DNA of 64,000 nucleotides from JAOTVV01 sp041602035 (GCA_041602035.1 JBFIHA010000008.1:62001-126000); one strand, 5' to 3'. Numbered from the stretch's first letter, positions 1 through 8,780 are shown. A program made the numbers and translations. The notes: generated by a model not told the origin, from the letters alone.

Positions 1-295
1 TGTTCGATTCATCCAACAGCGCGAGGGAGAACGCCGAGACCTCGCGGCTCGCCGCGCTGGGGGCATCCGAGGGGTGTGTGTCGAAGTCGAGGCCGCAGGC
101 GGGACAATACCGCGTGCCCTCGGGAATCCCCGTACCGCACCGTTGGCATGGCGTGCCTTCCACCTTGGTGCGGACCCGCTTGCCACAGGAGGGGCAGAAG
201 GGCAAACCGGACACCACGGCTCCCCCGCAGGAGGGACACGTCGTGATTCCGGCGGAAGGTCGCGGTCCCGTGGAAGACGGTTTCGATGAGTCCAT
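1..295 (-). CDS. Double zinc-ribbon protein, 3' part beyond window edge
   Basis: The reading frame is open for 98 codons and runs off the left edge without a stop, so only the N-terminus is seen. It holds two zinc ribbons: CPSCGGAV...FCPSCG (about residues 20-38) and CQRCGTGI...YCPACG (about 50-68), followed by a Ser/Ala-rich linker. The start ATG has a good Shine-Dalgarno (GAGGGG, 5-base spacing). Such N-terminal ribbons often precede a membrane or regulatory domain, but the rest of this protein is not visible. The ribbon type resembles that of the kinase at 2902. The CxxC spacing makes coding certain; the function is unknown. Confidence 0.8.
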   Translation of the reverse strand, partial: MDSSKPSSTGPRPSAGITTCPSCGGAVVSGLPFCPSCGKRVRTKVEGTPCQRCGTGIPEGTRYCPACGLDFDTHPSDAPSAASREVSAFSLALLDESN

Positions 296-574
296 CGATT
301 CCCCTCGCGCGTGGGTCCGTACTGGCGCGGAGCGCGGTCGGCACCACCTGAGCCGTCTGGCAGGCGCGCAAGAACGGTGCCGCGAAAAGACCACCCAAAT
401 GGTTGTACCCCAATCACGTAGGCGTGGTCGTCGCGACGGAGAGCCAATCTACAGTCCGAGAAAAATGGGGTCAACCAGAGTGAAAATCGACGCTCGGCCG
501 GGCCAGCGCTACGGTGGTGAATATGTGGCGCAGCAGTCACCGAACGGCAACCGGCGGTGCGGGTATACTGCAGT
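296..574. other. Divergent intergenic region
   Basis: This stretch separates the zinc-ribbon gene (minus) from the GWxTD gene (plus). It must hold promoters for both. Apart from the TATACT box at its right end, no hairpin, repeat or RNA gene was recognised. Confidence 0.5.
564..569 (+). promoter_or_regulatory. TATACT -10 box, probable leaderless start
   Basis: TATACT lies 5 bases before the ATG of the GWxTD gene, and no Shine-Dalgarno is present. A -10 box at this distance puts the transcription start on or next to the ATG. No good -35 hexamer is visible. The same arrangement recurs before ispG, dnaX and the Kef-type antiporter. Confidence 0.5.
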
Positions 575-2845
575 ATGACGAGAGTCGTGCTCATGTTGGC
601 GCTGTTGCCGTGGTGCGTGGCGGTTCGGGGCGCCGCACAGGCGCCCGCCGAACGGGACACGCTCGTTCGCTTTCGGGCCGAGCTGGAGACCGTGGCAGAC
701 AGCCTCGATCTACTCGCCCTGGAGGCGCGGATGATCGACCGGGCGCGGGGTGATCGCGACAACGCGCTCCTCCATCTCCGGTTGGGTTGGCTCGCGTACC
801 GCCTGGGTGAGGTCACGGGGGCGAATACGCACTACGATGACGCCGCGTCCGAGTTCGAGTGGGCGGCCGAGTTGCAGCCGCAGTGGCCGTATGCCTGGTA
901 CGGGCTGGGGTTGGCCGAGCTGGCGCTCGGTGAAAGCTCCGTGATTCCCTTCGAGAACATTCGCCAGGTGCTCGGCAAGGACTATCTGTCCAAGGCAACG
1001 GCGGCATTCGCCCGCGCCGCCGAAGTCGATCCCGCCTTTGCCGCTGCCGTCGTGGATCTCGCCGATGCCGCCATGCGGCAACGGATCCGGCCCCGGCTCG
1101 AGGTCGCGCTGGGAGCGGTTCGGGAGGCGGCCGCCACTGAGGCAGCACGCGTCCCAGCGGTGCAACTCGCGCGCGGCCGGCTTGAGCGCATCGCAGGCAA
1201 CAGCGACTCGTCGGTTGTGGCGCTGCACCGGTATCTCGGCGTTGGCGGTGACTCGGGTATCGGCCACCTCGAGCTCGCGAGGTCGCTCTATTTCGGCGGC
1301 CGTGAGACGGAGGGTCGCCAGGCCTACTTTGCCGGCATCGAGCGAGCCGAATCTGAACGGGCCGCCGCCCTCTACCGACAGGATGCGGGGTGGGCGGCAA
1401 CCCCGGAGGAGCTCGCCGCATTCGATCGACTGACGGTCGGCGACCGTGCGCCGTGGCTGCGCCGGTTTTGGGAGCGACGCGATCTCGCCGACGTTCGAGC
1501 GCCGGGTGAGCGCTTGGCGGAGCACCATCGCCGGTACTTCTACGCCCTGGACCACTACCGGCTGCTGAGCCGGCACCGCCGCTACGACGTGATCAACCCC
1601 TACCGCAACGAACAGCAGGAGTTCGACGACCGCGGGATCATCTACCTGCGGCACGGGGAGCCCGATCGCCGTGCGTCATTCGCCTCGCCGCGCATCCGGC
1701 GTGGGGCTCGAGAGATCGATGTGCCCCCGAACGAATCGTGGCTGTACGTCCGACCCGACCGCAATCTCGTGTTCCACTTCTCGGCGGGCGACGACGTTCA
1801 GGATTACAAGCTCGTCGAGAGTCTGGCCGACGTGCTGGGGGGACAGGCGTCGCTGATGCTGCAGTCCGGCGCGGAGTTCGACACTGCGCTCGTGGGGGAG
1901 CTGTTCGCCTCGCGGATCGCGTTGGATCCCGTGTATCAGCGGCTGGCGGCCGTTGGGACGGCGGACCATCGGCGCGTGCTTGCCGGGGAGCGACGCGCTG
2001 GCAGCCAGGCCATTCGTGCCGGGACGACGACCGACAGCTACGCGATGCGGTTTCGCGCTCCGCTGCGCGCCGTGGTGCGGCACCACGTCGTCGGCCGTGA
2101 GGCCCACCCCGGTGGGCAACTGCTCCTCGTGTTCGCGGTGCCGGGCGATGCGCTCGTGCCCGAGGTGTCCTCGGAGGGCATTACGTACCGCGTGCGACTG
2201 CGTGTGCTCGCCGCGGCAGGCGGTGGAACCGGCTCGGTGTTTGTCGATACGCTCCGGTCGATCCAGACCCAGCAGCCCTTCGGGCCAGGTCAGTTCCTGC
2301 AGGGATTCCTCACCGTCCCGATAGCTGCCGGCGAGTATGCGCTCCGGGTGCTCGTGGCCGAGCCGCGGCGCGATGCCGGTGACGTGCTGACGGAAGCACA
2401 GCTGTCCGTTCCGGAGTTTGCCGCCGACACGTTTGCGGTCAGCGACATCGTGATTGGCTCGGTGGGATCCGACCTCACGTGGCCGGCCGGGAGTGATACC
2501 GTGCACGTGGAACCGCTCCGTCGGTTCCGGCCCGAGGCCCAGCTCGAAGTCTACTACGAGCTTCACGGCCTCGAGGAGGGTGCGCCCTACCGCACGCGGC
2601 TCGAGGTGGCCAAAGAGGGCGGGGGATCGGTGTTTGGATGGCTCAAGCGGCTCTTTGGTGGCGGCGGACCCCCCATATCGCTGACCTTCGAGGGCGTGGC
2701 GTCTGGCCCGACTACCCGCGTTTTGCAAACCGTCGATATCGGGGACCTCTCCGCCGGTCAGTACCGGTTGCGCATCCGGGTGGAAAACCCCCGCGGAACG
2801 GCGCAAATCGAGCGCCAGACGGCATTTGAGGTGGTCGGCACGTAA
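575..2845 (+). CDS. Secreted GWxTD-domain protein with TPR-like repeats
   Basis: The protein has 756 residues. Residues 1-23 form a signal peptide ending in a hydrophobic Ala-rich stretch. Residues about 45-290 are helical TPR-like repeats. A GWxTD-family core follows: WLRRFWERRD near residue 293 and DDRGIIYLRHGEPDRR near residue 350, which match the family's FWxxRD and DRGxxYxxxGxPD signatures. The canonical GWxTD pentapeptide itself is degenerate here (EFDDR). The C-terminal 300 residues look beta-rich. Proteins of this family are widespread in Gemmatimonadota and Acidobacteria, and their role is not established. An upstream in-frame GTG at 557 is possible, but the ATG gives a cleaner signal peptide and sits just after a TATACT box. 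Confidence 0.85.
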   Translation: MTRVVLMLALLPWCVAVRGAAQAPAERDTLVRFRAELETVADSLDLLALEARMIDRARGDRDNALLHLRLGWLAYRLGEVTGANTHYDDAASEFEWAAELQPQWPYAWYGLGLAELALGESSVIPFENIRQVLGKDYLSKATAAFARAAEVDPAFAAAVVDLADAAMRQRIRPRLEVALGAVREAAATEAARVPAVQLARGRLERIAGNSDSSVVALHRYLGVGGDSGIGHLELARSLYFGGRETEGRQAYFAGIERAESERAAALYRQDAGWAATPEELAAFDRLTVGDRAPWLRRFWERRDLADVRAPGERLAEHHRRYFYALDHYRLLSRHRRYDVINPYRNEQQEFDDRGIIYLRHGEPDRRASFASPRIRRGAREIDVPPNESWLYVRPDRNLVFHFSAGDDVQDYKLVESLADVLGGQASLMLQSGAEFDTALVGELFASRIALDPVYQRLAAVGTADHRRVLAGERRAGSQAIRAGTTTDSYAMRFRAPLRAVVRHHVVGREAHPGGQLLLVFAVPGDALVPEVSSEGITYRVRLRVLAAAGGGTGSVFVDTLRSIQTQQPFGPGQFLQGFLTVPIAAGEYALRVLVAEPRRDAGDVLTEAQLSVPEFAADTFAVSDIVIGSVGSDLTWPAGSDTVHVEPLRRFRPEAQLEVYYELHGLEEGAPYRTRLEVAKEGGGSVFGWLKRLFGGGGPPISLTFEGVASGPTTRVLQTVDIGDLSAGQYRLRIRVENPRGTAQIERQTAFEVVGT

Positions 2846-2901
2846 TTTGCCCAAGTCGTTGGTACTTCACACCCTACGCTTGCGAAGGTACCGGAGGGTG
2901 C

Positions 2902-4818
2902 ATGTTCTGTTCGCGCTGCGGGACCGAAGTCGACGACCAGGCAAAGTTCTGCGCGTCGTGCGGTTTCGATTTTTCGCTGCTCACCCCGGCGGGCCCCGCC
3001 GAGGACGCCGATCACGGCGAGATCACTGCCGTTCGGGAGGCGCTGCAAGGTGAGTGGGACATCCAGGAGGAGCTGGGACGCGGTGGCATGGCGATCGTGT
3101 TCCGGGCCCGCGACCGTCATCTGGAGCGAGACGTCGCGATCAAAGTCCTCCCCTTCTCCCTGACCTTCGACCGGCAGTTCGTCGAGCGATTCGAGCGCGA
3201 AGCCCGGACGGCGGCCCGACTCGAGCATCCCCACATCATCCCGATCTACCGCGTCGGCAAAACCGCCAATGTGACGTACTTCGTGATGAAGTACCTCCGC
3301 GGTGGCTCGTTGTCGGACCTGTTGGAGCGCCGAGGGCGGCTCAGAGTCGATGAAATCCGTCGGTTGCTGATCGAGACCGCCGGGGCGCTGGCCTACGCGC
3401 ACCGAAGCGACATCGTTCACCGCGACATGAAGCCCGACAACATCATGTTCGACGAGCTGGGCCACTCGGTGTTGATGGATTTCGGGATCGCCAAGGCGGC
3501 GACGCGGACGAGGATCACCGGGACGGGCATGTCCATCGGGACGCCTCACTACATGAGCCCGGAGCAGGCGCGGGCGCAGGCGCTCGACGGGCGGAGTGAC
3601 ATCTACTCCTTGGGTGTCGTGGCCTATCAGTGCCTCACCGGCCAAGTGCCATTCGATGGCGAGGATGCCTTTTCGATCGGCTACAAGCACATCATGGAGC
3701 CGGTGCCGGAGCCGCCGCTGCACTCGCCGGAGGAACGCTCGCTCTTCGCCGTGATCCGGAAAATGATGGCGAAAACCCGAGAGGATCGGTTTCAATCGGC
3801 GGACGAGCTCGAGGCGTTCCTACAGGGCGAAGTGTCTGGCGGCGATCGGGTGCTGCGGACGTCGATTTCGGAGGCCACGGGAGCGGCCCGGGTCTCGGCC
3901 ACGGCGGCCTCGGGATCGCGGCGGGCGCTGGACGCGACACCCACCACACCCATCCCGCAGGTCGAGCCCGCGGAGGCCGCGCCTCACAAGCGAGGGGGAG
4001 GGGTCCTGGTCGCCATGCTGCTGTTTCTGTTCCTCGGTGCGGGCGGCGCTGGGGGGTATTGGTATTTCATGATGGACGCCGTGTGGCCGCCGCCGTTCCT
4101 GGACTCGTTCCTTGCATCCACGGCGCCGCCCCCCGCGACGCCGATTGATACCGCGGCGCTCGACTCGCTCCAGGCGCTGTTCGAGACCCTGCCGACGTCC
4201 TCGCCCGACTCGGCGGTTCGTGACAGCGGCGCCACCCCTGCCTCCGCCTCCGAGCTGCCCCCCACCGGTACGCTGGTGGTGAGTGGCTTGCCCATGGGAG
4301 CGCGGTGGCTGCTCAACGGTGAAGCCCAAGCGGATACCGTGGTCGAGGTCGATCCCAAGACCTATCACCTGCGAGTCACGCACACTGGGTTTGTTGATTA
4401 CGAGACGTCGGAGTCGGTGGGTCGCGGGATGCGGGTACGGGTGGTCGTCCCACAGCTCGAGCGCGTTCCGGCCCCGGTCGACCGACCGGTCGTGCGACCC
4501 AAGCCGGTCGACTACTGCACCGAGCCGGGCCCGGAGTACAACAAGAACGACACCTGCTTCGACACAGCGCCCTCGCCGAGCCGAGCGCCCATCATCGCGC
4601 TGCCGGACGGGGTGCAGGGCACCCCTCGAACGGTCTTGTGGGTGTTGGTGGGGTCCGACGGCCAGGTGAAGAAGGTCAATTGGCAGCGCCGATCTGGCTC
4701 GCCGCGATTCGACGTGGCCGCCCAGGCCTTTGCCCGTCAGGGATTGACGTACAGTCCGGCAACGCGCAACGGCCGCCCGGTAGACGGGTGGCTGCTCCTC
4801 CCGGTCATGGGTCGGTAG
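2902..4818 (+). CDS. Membrane Ser/Thr protein kinase with zinc ribbon, PEGA-like and TonB-C-like domains
   Basis: The protein has 638 residues. It starts with a zinc ribbon (CSRCG...CASCG, residues 3-23), then a PknB-type kinase domain (about 52-310) with glycine loop GRGGMAIV, Lys81 in VAIKVL, HRDMKPDN with catalytic Asp175, and DFG Asp193. A Ser/Thr/Ala-rich linker leads to one membrane segment (about 368-391). The extracytoplasmic part holds a PEGA-like beta domain (about 456-500) and ends with a domain resembling TonB C-terminal domains (about 570-638), including the SSG-like RSGSPRFDVAA and the YSPATRNGRPV pattern. All catalytic residues are present. The ATG follows GGAGGG at short spacing. 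The kinase should phosphorylate cytoplasmic targets in response to an envelope signal; the ligand is unknown. Confidence 0.9.
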   Translation: MFCSRCGTEVDDQAKFCASCGFDFSLLTPAGPAEDADHGEITAVREALQGEWDIQEELGRGGMAIVFRARDRHLERDVAIKVLPFSLTFDRQFVERFEREARTAARLEHPHIIPIYRVGKTANVTYFVMKYLRGGSLSDLLERRGRLRVDEIRRLLIETAGALAYAHRSDIVHRDMKPDNIMFDELGHSVLMDFGIAKAATRTRITGTGMSIGTPHYMSPEQARAQALDGRSDIYSLGVVAYQCLTGQVPFDGEDAFSIGYKHIMEPVPEPPLHSPEERSLFAVIRKMMAKTREDRFQSADELEAFLQGEVSGGDRVLRTSISEATGAARVSATAASGSRRALDATPTTPIPQVEPAEAAPHKRGGGVLVAMLLFLFLGAGGAGGYWYFMMDAVWPPPFLDSFLASTAPPPATPIDTAALDSLQALFETLPTSSPDSAVRDSGATPASASELPPTGTLVVSGLPMGARWLLNGEAQADTVVEVDPKTYHLRVTHTGFVDYETSESVGRGMRVRVVVPQLERVPAPVDRPVVRPKPVDYCTEPGPEYNKNDTCFDTAPSPSRAPIIALPDGVQGTPRTVLWVLVGSDGQVKKVNWQRRSGSPRFDVAAQAFARQGLTYSPATRNGRPVDGWLLLPVMGR

Positions 4819-4831
4819 CGCGCCGCAATAC

Positions 4832-5335
4832 GTGATTCACCCGACCGCGTTCATCGCTCCCGGGGCGGTCGTGCTCGGCGATGTCACCGTGGGCCGCGAC
4901 GCATCTGTCTGGTATCAGTCTGTCGTCCGCGCCGACATGGCGCCCATCCGGATCGGTGACCAATCCAACATCCAGGACCTCACGACCGTGCACGTCGATG
5001 AGGACGTGCCGTGTACCATCGGGAACCGTGTCGGCGTAGGGCACCGCGCCATCATCCACGGCTGCACGGTCGAGGATGAGTGCTTGGTGGGGATGGGAGC
5101 CGTGCTCCTGAATCACGTCCATGTGGGTACCGGATCGGTGATCGGGGCCGGGGCGGTGGTCCCCGAGGGGGTGACGATCCCTCCCCGGTCGGTGGTGCTT
5201 GGCGTGCCGGCCCGGGTGGTGCGGCCCGTCGACGCCCGCCTCGCCCGGCGCATCGAGACGACGTGGCAGCACTACGTGGCGCTTGCCCGACGACACCGTG
5301 AGGGAGGTGTGGTGAGACACGAACCACCTTTGTGA
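4832..5335 (+). CDS. Gamma-carbonic anhydrase family protein
   Basis: The 167-residue protein is a left-handed beta helix built of hexapeptide repeats (IxxG-type turns throughout residues 8-125) with a C-terminal helix. The three metal-binding histidines of gamma-carbonic anhydrases are in place: His54 (TTVHVD), His71 and His76 (GHRAIIHGC). This is the YrdA/PaaY/CaiE group, many members of which bind metal but have uncertain hydratase activity. The start is GTG, 13 bases after the kinase gene, so the two may be cotranscribed. No acyl-CoA or phenylacetate genes lie nearby to suggest a specialised role. Confidence 0.88.
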   Translation: MIHPTAFIAPGAVVLGDVTVGRDASVWYQSVVRADMAPIRIGDQSNIQDLTTVHVDEDVPCTIGNRVGVGHRAIIHGCTVEDECLVGMGAVLLNHVHVGTGSVIGAGAVVPEGVTIPPRSVVLGVPARVVRPVDARLARRIETTWQHYVALARRHREGGVVRHEPPL

Positions 5336-5350
5336 TGTGAATACACGGAA

Positions 5351-5366
5351 GGCGCGGCGCCGCGCC
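5351..5366. repeat. Perfect 16-base GC palindrome
   Basis: GGCGCGGCGCCGCGCC is a perfect inverted repeat without spacer, 15 bases after the carbonic anhydrase-like gene and about 150 bases before nrdJ. No T tract follows, so it is not a typical intrinsic terminator. It could be a weak terminator stem, a protein-binding operator for nrdJ, or chance in GC-rich DNA. Confidence 0.35.
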
Positions 5367-5512
5367 ACGTCTTCGCCCACTTGCGTCGCCTCAGGTCGAT
5401 TTCTACTTTGCTTGCCCACGCTCGCTCGGGGTTCATCGCTGTCGGATGGCCCTCCGTAGTCGATTAGCTTTCAGTTCGCACACCGCTCGCCATCTCGAGG
5501 GAAGGGGCAGTC

Positions 5513-7999
5513 ATGGCATTGGGGGACGATTCCGTGATTCGGAGTGAGCCGCAACTCAGCGAGAATGCCGTGACGGTGCTCCGCCGGCGCTACCTGATCA
5601 AGGACGAGCAGGGGGAGCCGGTCGAGGAGCCGCCCGATCTGTTTTGGCGGGTCGCCCGGACGATCGCGCAGGCGGACGCGAGCTACGGCGCCAGCCCGGG
5701 CGCCGTCGAGGCGCTCGCCGAGACGTTCTTCGACCTCATGGCCTCGCGGGTGTGGATGCCCAACAGCCCCACCCTGATGAATGCGGGGCGTCCCTTGGGC
5801 CAGCTGTCGGCGTGCTTCGTCCTGCCGGTGGACGACGCGCTGTCCAACGGCGCGAGCGGCATTTATGACACGCTGCGCAACATGGCCCTCGTCCATCAGT
5901 CCGGAGGCGGAACCGGGTTCTCGTTCTCGAAGCTGCGACCGAAGAACGACGTCGTCCGGTCGACGATGGGCGTCGCCTCCGGGCCGGTGTCATTCATGAC
6001 GTTGTACGATGCGTCAACCGAGGTGGTGAAGCAGGGCGGGACCCGACGCGGCGCCAACATGGGGATCCTCCGGATCGACCATCCGGACATCCTCGACTTC
6101 ATCACCTGCAAGGACGACATCACCAAGGTCACCAACTTCAACATCTCGGTCGGCGTCACGGACGCCTTCATGCAGGCGGTGGAGGACGGGCGCCCCTACG
6201 ACCTGGTACACCCTCGCTCCGGTGAGGTCGTGGGGCAGCTCGACGCGCGGGAGGTGTTCCAGTTGATCGTTCACGGGGCGTGGAAGACGGGCGAGCCCGG
6301 GGTGTTCTTCATCGATCGGGCCAACTACTACAATCCGGTTCCCCACCTGGGCGCCTACGAGGCCACCAATCCCTGCGGGGAGCAGCCCCTCCTGCCCTAC
6401 GATGTCTGCAACCTTGGTTCGATCAACGTGGGTGCGTTCGTGCAGGACGGCGCGGTCGATTGGGACGGCCTGCGCCGCTCGGTACATCTGTGCACCCACT
6501 TCCTCGACAACGTCATCGACGTCAACCGGTATCCGCTCCCAGAGATCACCGACCTCGCGCATCGTATCCGGCGCATTGGCCTCGGCATCATGGGGTGGGC
6601 CGACTTCCTCGTGCGGCTCGGCGTCCCGTACAACTCCGATGAGGCCATCGAGTGGGCGCGCCGGATGATGCGATTCCTGGACGAGGAGGCCAAGGTCAAG
6701 AGCGAACGCCTCGCGGAGAGCCGTGGCGTGTTCCCGGAGTGGGATCGGAGCATCTGGGGTCCCGACGCCTCGTGCGCCCGGGATGCTGACGGGAACCGTA
6801 TCCGTCCGATGCGGCGGCTGCGAAACTGCAACCTGACCACGGTGGCGCCGACCGGGACCATTTCGATCATCGGAGGGTGTTCCTCGGGGATTGAGCCGCT
6901 GTTCGCGGTGGCGTTCATGCGCAACCAGGCGGGGGTCCTGATGCCGGACGTGAATCGGGACTTCGTGGCCTTGGCGCGACGCGAGGGCTGGTACTCCGAG
7001 GATCTCATCAGGCGCATTGCGGAGGAAGGACACATCCATTTCCCGGAGGTCCCGGAGCGGTGGCAGGAGGTGTTCGTCACCGCGCATGATGTGTCGCCCG
7101 AGTGGCACATTCGCATGCAGGCCGCGTTCCAGGAGCACACCGACAGCGCCATCAGCAAGACCTGCAATTTCCCGAGCGAATCCACCGAGGACTACGTTCG
7201 GGAGATCTATGAGATGGCGTACCGGGTCGGGTGCAAGGGCGTCACCGTGTATCGGGACGGCAGTCGCGATCTGCAGGTGCTCTCGACCGGCAAGACTGCC
7301 AAGAAAGTCCAAGATGCCCATGACGGCGAGCGCGACGGGCGCGACACGGAGGTCGTCGACCTGAAGGCGGAGGTCGCGGAGCTCGAGGCCGAACTGGGGT
7401 TGACGCGGAAGCGACTGCACGAGGTCGAGGCCGAGAACCTGCAGCGGCGACAGAAGCGCTCGCGGCCGGAGTTGCTGCGCGGGACGACCCGCCGCCTCGA
7501 AACGCCGCTTGGCACCCTCTACGTCACGATCACGGAGGACGACCGCAGTCAGCCGTTCGAGATGTTTATGAGCCTCGGCAAGGCCGGTGGCGCGCTCATG
7601 GCCGACGTCGAGGCCATGGGACGGCTGATCTCATTGGCGCTACGCTCGGGCATTCCCCTGCAGGAGATCTATCGGCAGCTGCGAGGCATCTCCTCGGATC
7701 GGGTGTCCGGGCTCGGCCCGAACAAGGTGCTGTCCGTGCCGGATGCGATCGGGATCGCCATCGAGAAATGGATGCAGGAGAAGCAGGGTGTTCAGCAGGA
7801 CCTGCTAGCGGATGTAACGAGCCCCGAGACCGTGGCGTCGCCGCCCGCGACCAGCCAGTCGACCTCCGACGGAACGCTGTTCGCCTACAAGCTCGATGCC
7901 GATCAGCATGCGGGCGCCTGTCCGGACTGCGGGTCGCAGCTCGAGTTCGCCGAAGGCTGCATGAAGTGCCACGTGTGCGGTTTCAGTGAGTGTGGATGA
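5513..7999 (+). CDS. nrdJ: Adenosylcobalamin-dependent (class II) ribonucleoside-diphosphate reductase
   Basis: This 828-residue enzyme reduces ribonucleotides to deoxyribonucleotides using B12. The N-terminal segment LSENAVTVLRRRYL is typical of NrdJ. Cys101 (SACFVLP) and Cys299 (DVCNLGS) form the active-site redox pair. The radical centre NPCGEQ supplies Asn286, Cys288 and Glu290. After the barrel comes a charged coiled-coil-like stretch (about residues 618-655), then a TSCPD-like domain (about 660-770), and a C-terminal cysteine cluster (CPDCG...CMKCHVCGFSEC) expected to relay electrons. A purine-rich GAAGGGG precedes the ATG. No cobalamin riboswitch was recognised in the 177-base leader. 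A strong terminator follows, so the gene may be monocistronic. Confidence 0.96.
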   Translation: MALGDDSVIRSEPQLSENAVTVLRRRYLIKDEQGEPVEEPPDLFWRVARTIAQADASYGASPGAVEALAETFFDLMASRVWMPNSPTLMNAGRPLGQLSACFVLPVDDALSNGASGIYDTLRNMALVHQSGGGTGFSFSKLRPKNDVVRSTMGVASGPVSFMTLYDASTEVVKQGGTRRGANMGILRIDHPDILDFITCKDDITKVTNFNISVGVTDAFMQAVEDGRPYDLVHPRSGEVVGQLDAREVFQLIVHGAWKTGEPGVFFIDRANYYNPVPHLGAYEATNPCGEQPLLPYDVCNLGSINVGAFVQDGAVDWDGLRRSVHLCTHFLDNVIDVNRYPLPEITDLAHRIRRIGLGIMGWADFLVRLGVPYNSDEAIEWARRMMRFLDEEAKVKSERLAESRGVFPEWDRSIWGPDASCARDADGNRIRPMRRLRNCNLTTVAPTGTISIIGGCSSGIEPLFAVAFMRNQAGVLMPDVNRDFVALARREGWYSEDLIRRIAEEGHIHFPEVPERWQEVFVTAHDVSPEWHIRMQAAFQEHTDSAISKTCNFPSESTEDYVREIYEMAYRVGCKGVTVYRDGSRDLQVLSTGKTAKKVQDAHDGERDGRDTEVVDLKAEVAELEAELGLTRKRLHEVEAENLQRRQKRSRPELLRGTTRRLETPLGTLYVTITEDDRSQPFEMFMSLGKAGGALMADVEAMGRLISLALRSGIPLQEIYRQLRGISSDRVSGLGPNKVLSVPDAIGIAIEKWMQEKQGVQQDLLADVTSPETVASPPATSQSTSDGTLFAYKLDADQHAGACPDCGSQLEFAEGCMKCHVCGFSECG

Positions 8000-8047
8000 T
8001 TTCACCGGCGCTCGCGGCCGGCGACAACTCACAGACGGGTGAACTGG

Positions 8048-8072
8048 GGGGGCGCGCGACGGCGCCCCCTTT
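8048..8072 (+). terminator. Rho-independent terminator after nrdJ
   Basis: An 8-bp perfect stem (GGGGGCGC / GCGCCCCC) with the loop GCGACG is followed by TTT, 48 bases after the nrdJ stop. The U tract is short but the stem is very stable. Confidence 0.65.
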
Positions 8073-8149
8073 GGTATGTTGGAACCAGGGCGGTCGGGAC
8101 GAGGACCGATGGGCGTCGGCCGGCGGTCAGCTGCGAACGAGACACGACC

Positions 8150-8332
8150 GTGACCAAAGCGCTTCAGTTCGTACGGCAACTCAGACAAGAACGTCGCGAT
8201 CTCGGCTGGCGTGGCCTCGTGCGCAAGCGGGGGTGGACCCTCGTGGCCATGGTGGTGTTGTTCTACCTCGTTCGCGATCTCGTCCTCTACGTCGCGATTC
8301 CGTTGGCGGTGGCAATCGGGCTCTCCCGATGA
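8150..8332 (+). CDS. Small membrane protein, unknown function
   Basis: The 60-residue protein starts at GTG with a basic N-terminal half (QFVRQLRQERRDLGWRGL) and has one long or two short hydrophobic segments (WTLVAMVVLFYLVRDLVLYV and onward to the C-terminus). It is probably an inner-membrane peptide with a positive cytoplasmic N-terminus. Its stop overlaps an ATG of the next gene frame (ATGA), which suggests translational coupling. No family was recognised. A longer frame opens upstream, but its extra residues look non-coding. Confidence 0.55.
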   Translation: MTKALQFVRQLRQERRDLGWRGLVRKRGWTLVAMVVLFYLVRDLVLYVAIPLAVAIGLSR

Positions 8333-8346
8333 CCCGAGGTGACCCG

Positions 8347-8715
8347 ATGACGAGCAGCGAAGTCTGGGCCAGAGTGCGGCGACGCGGGGCTCACGGGCTC
8401 CGACGCGGGGCGTGGTATCCCGTGGTCAACGAAGTGCGGGACGATCTGGTGCTCGTGGACGTCGCGCGGCGGAACGTTCCCATTCCGCGTGCCCTGGTCG
8501 AGGTGAGTGATCAGCGGCCGTCGCGCTGGAGTGTGGTGCGGTGGGATCCCGCCGAGGCCGGCGCGAAGCGCCTGAGCGAGGAAGGGCACGCCATGATCTA
8601 CGCCGTGTGTCCCGAATGCCGGTCGCGAGCCAACTTCGAAGAAGGCAAGCCGGAACGGATGCGGTGCCCCGACTGCGGCGGCGAATTCGCAGTGGACTGG
8701 GATCATCCCTGCTGA
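8347..8715 (+). CDS. Small zinc-ribbon protein, unknown function
   Basis: The 122-residue protein has an N-terminal beta-rich half (VWARVRRRGAHGLRRGAWYP and onward to RALVEV) that resembles a small barrel. It ends in a zinc ribbon, CPECRSRANF...RCPDCGGEF (about residues 85-112). The chosen ATG has GAGGTG five bases upstream. An alternative ATG 18 bases earlier overlaps the preceding stop. It is probably cotranscribed with the small membrane protein. No function can be assigned; RNA or nucleic-acid binding would fit a small barrel plus ribbon, but that is speculative. Confidence 0.7.
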   Translation: MTSSEVWARVRRRGAHGLRRGAWYPVVNEVRDDLVLVDVARRNVPIPRALVEVSDQRPSRWSVVRWDPAEAGAKRLSEEGHAMIYAVCPECRSRANFEEGKPERMRCPDCGGEFAVDWDHPC

Positions 8716-8774
8716 GAACACGCCAGCGCCCGCCTCGTAATCGTACCATCCTCACGACGTCCCGAGCTGGTCCC

Positions 8775-8780
8775 TATATT
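8775..8780 (+). promoter_or_regulatory. TATATT -10 box before ispG
   Basis: TATATT ends 8 bases before the ispG ATG, and the sequence between (TCGCTGCC) has no Shine-Dalgarno. This spacing fits a leaderless transcript. A -35 element is not evident. Confidence 0.5.

Noticed and set aside
1..30. tRNA-like TTCGATTC at the left edge
   Set aside because: It is part of the zinc-ribbon coding frame and no acceptor or anticodon stem can be formed.
9..413. Minus-strand 134-residue open frame at the left edge
   Set aside because: The overlapping minus frame ending at the edge has two clear CxxC zinc ribbons and a Shine-Dalgarno. The longer frame has no motif and a random-looking composition.
5336..5512. 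Cobalamin riboswitch before the B12-dependent reductase
   Set aside because: The leader was inspected for a B12-box-like element and paired helices; none was convincing.
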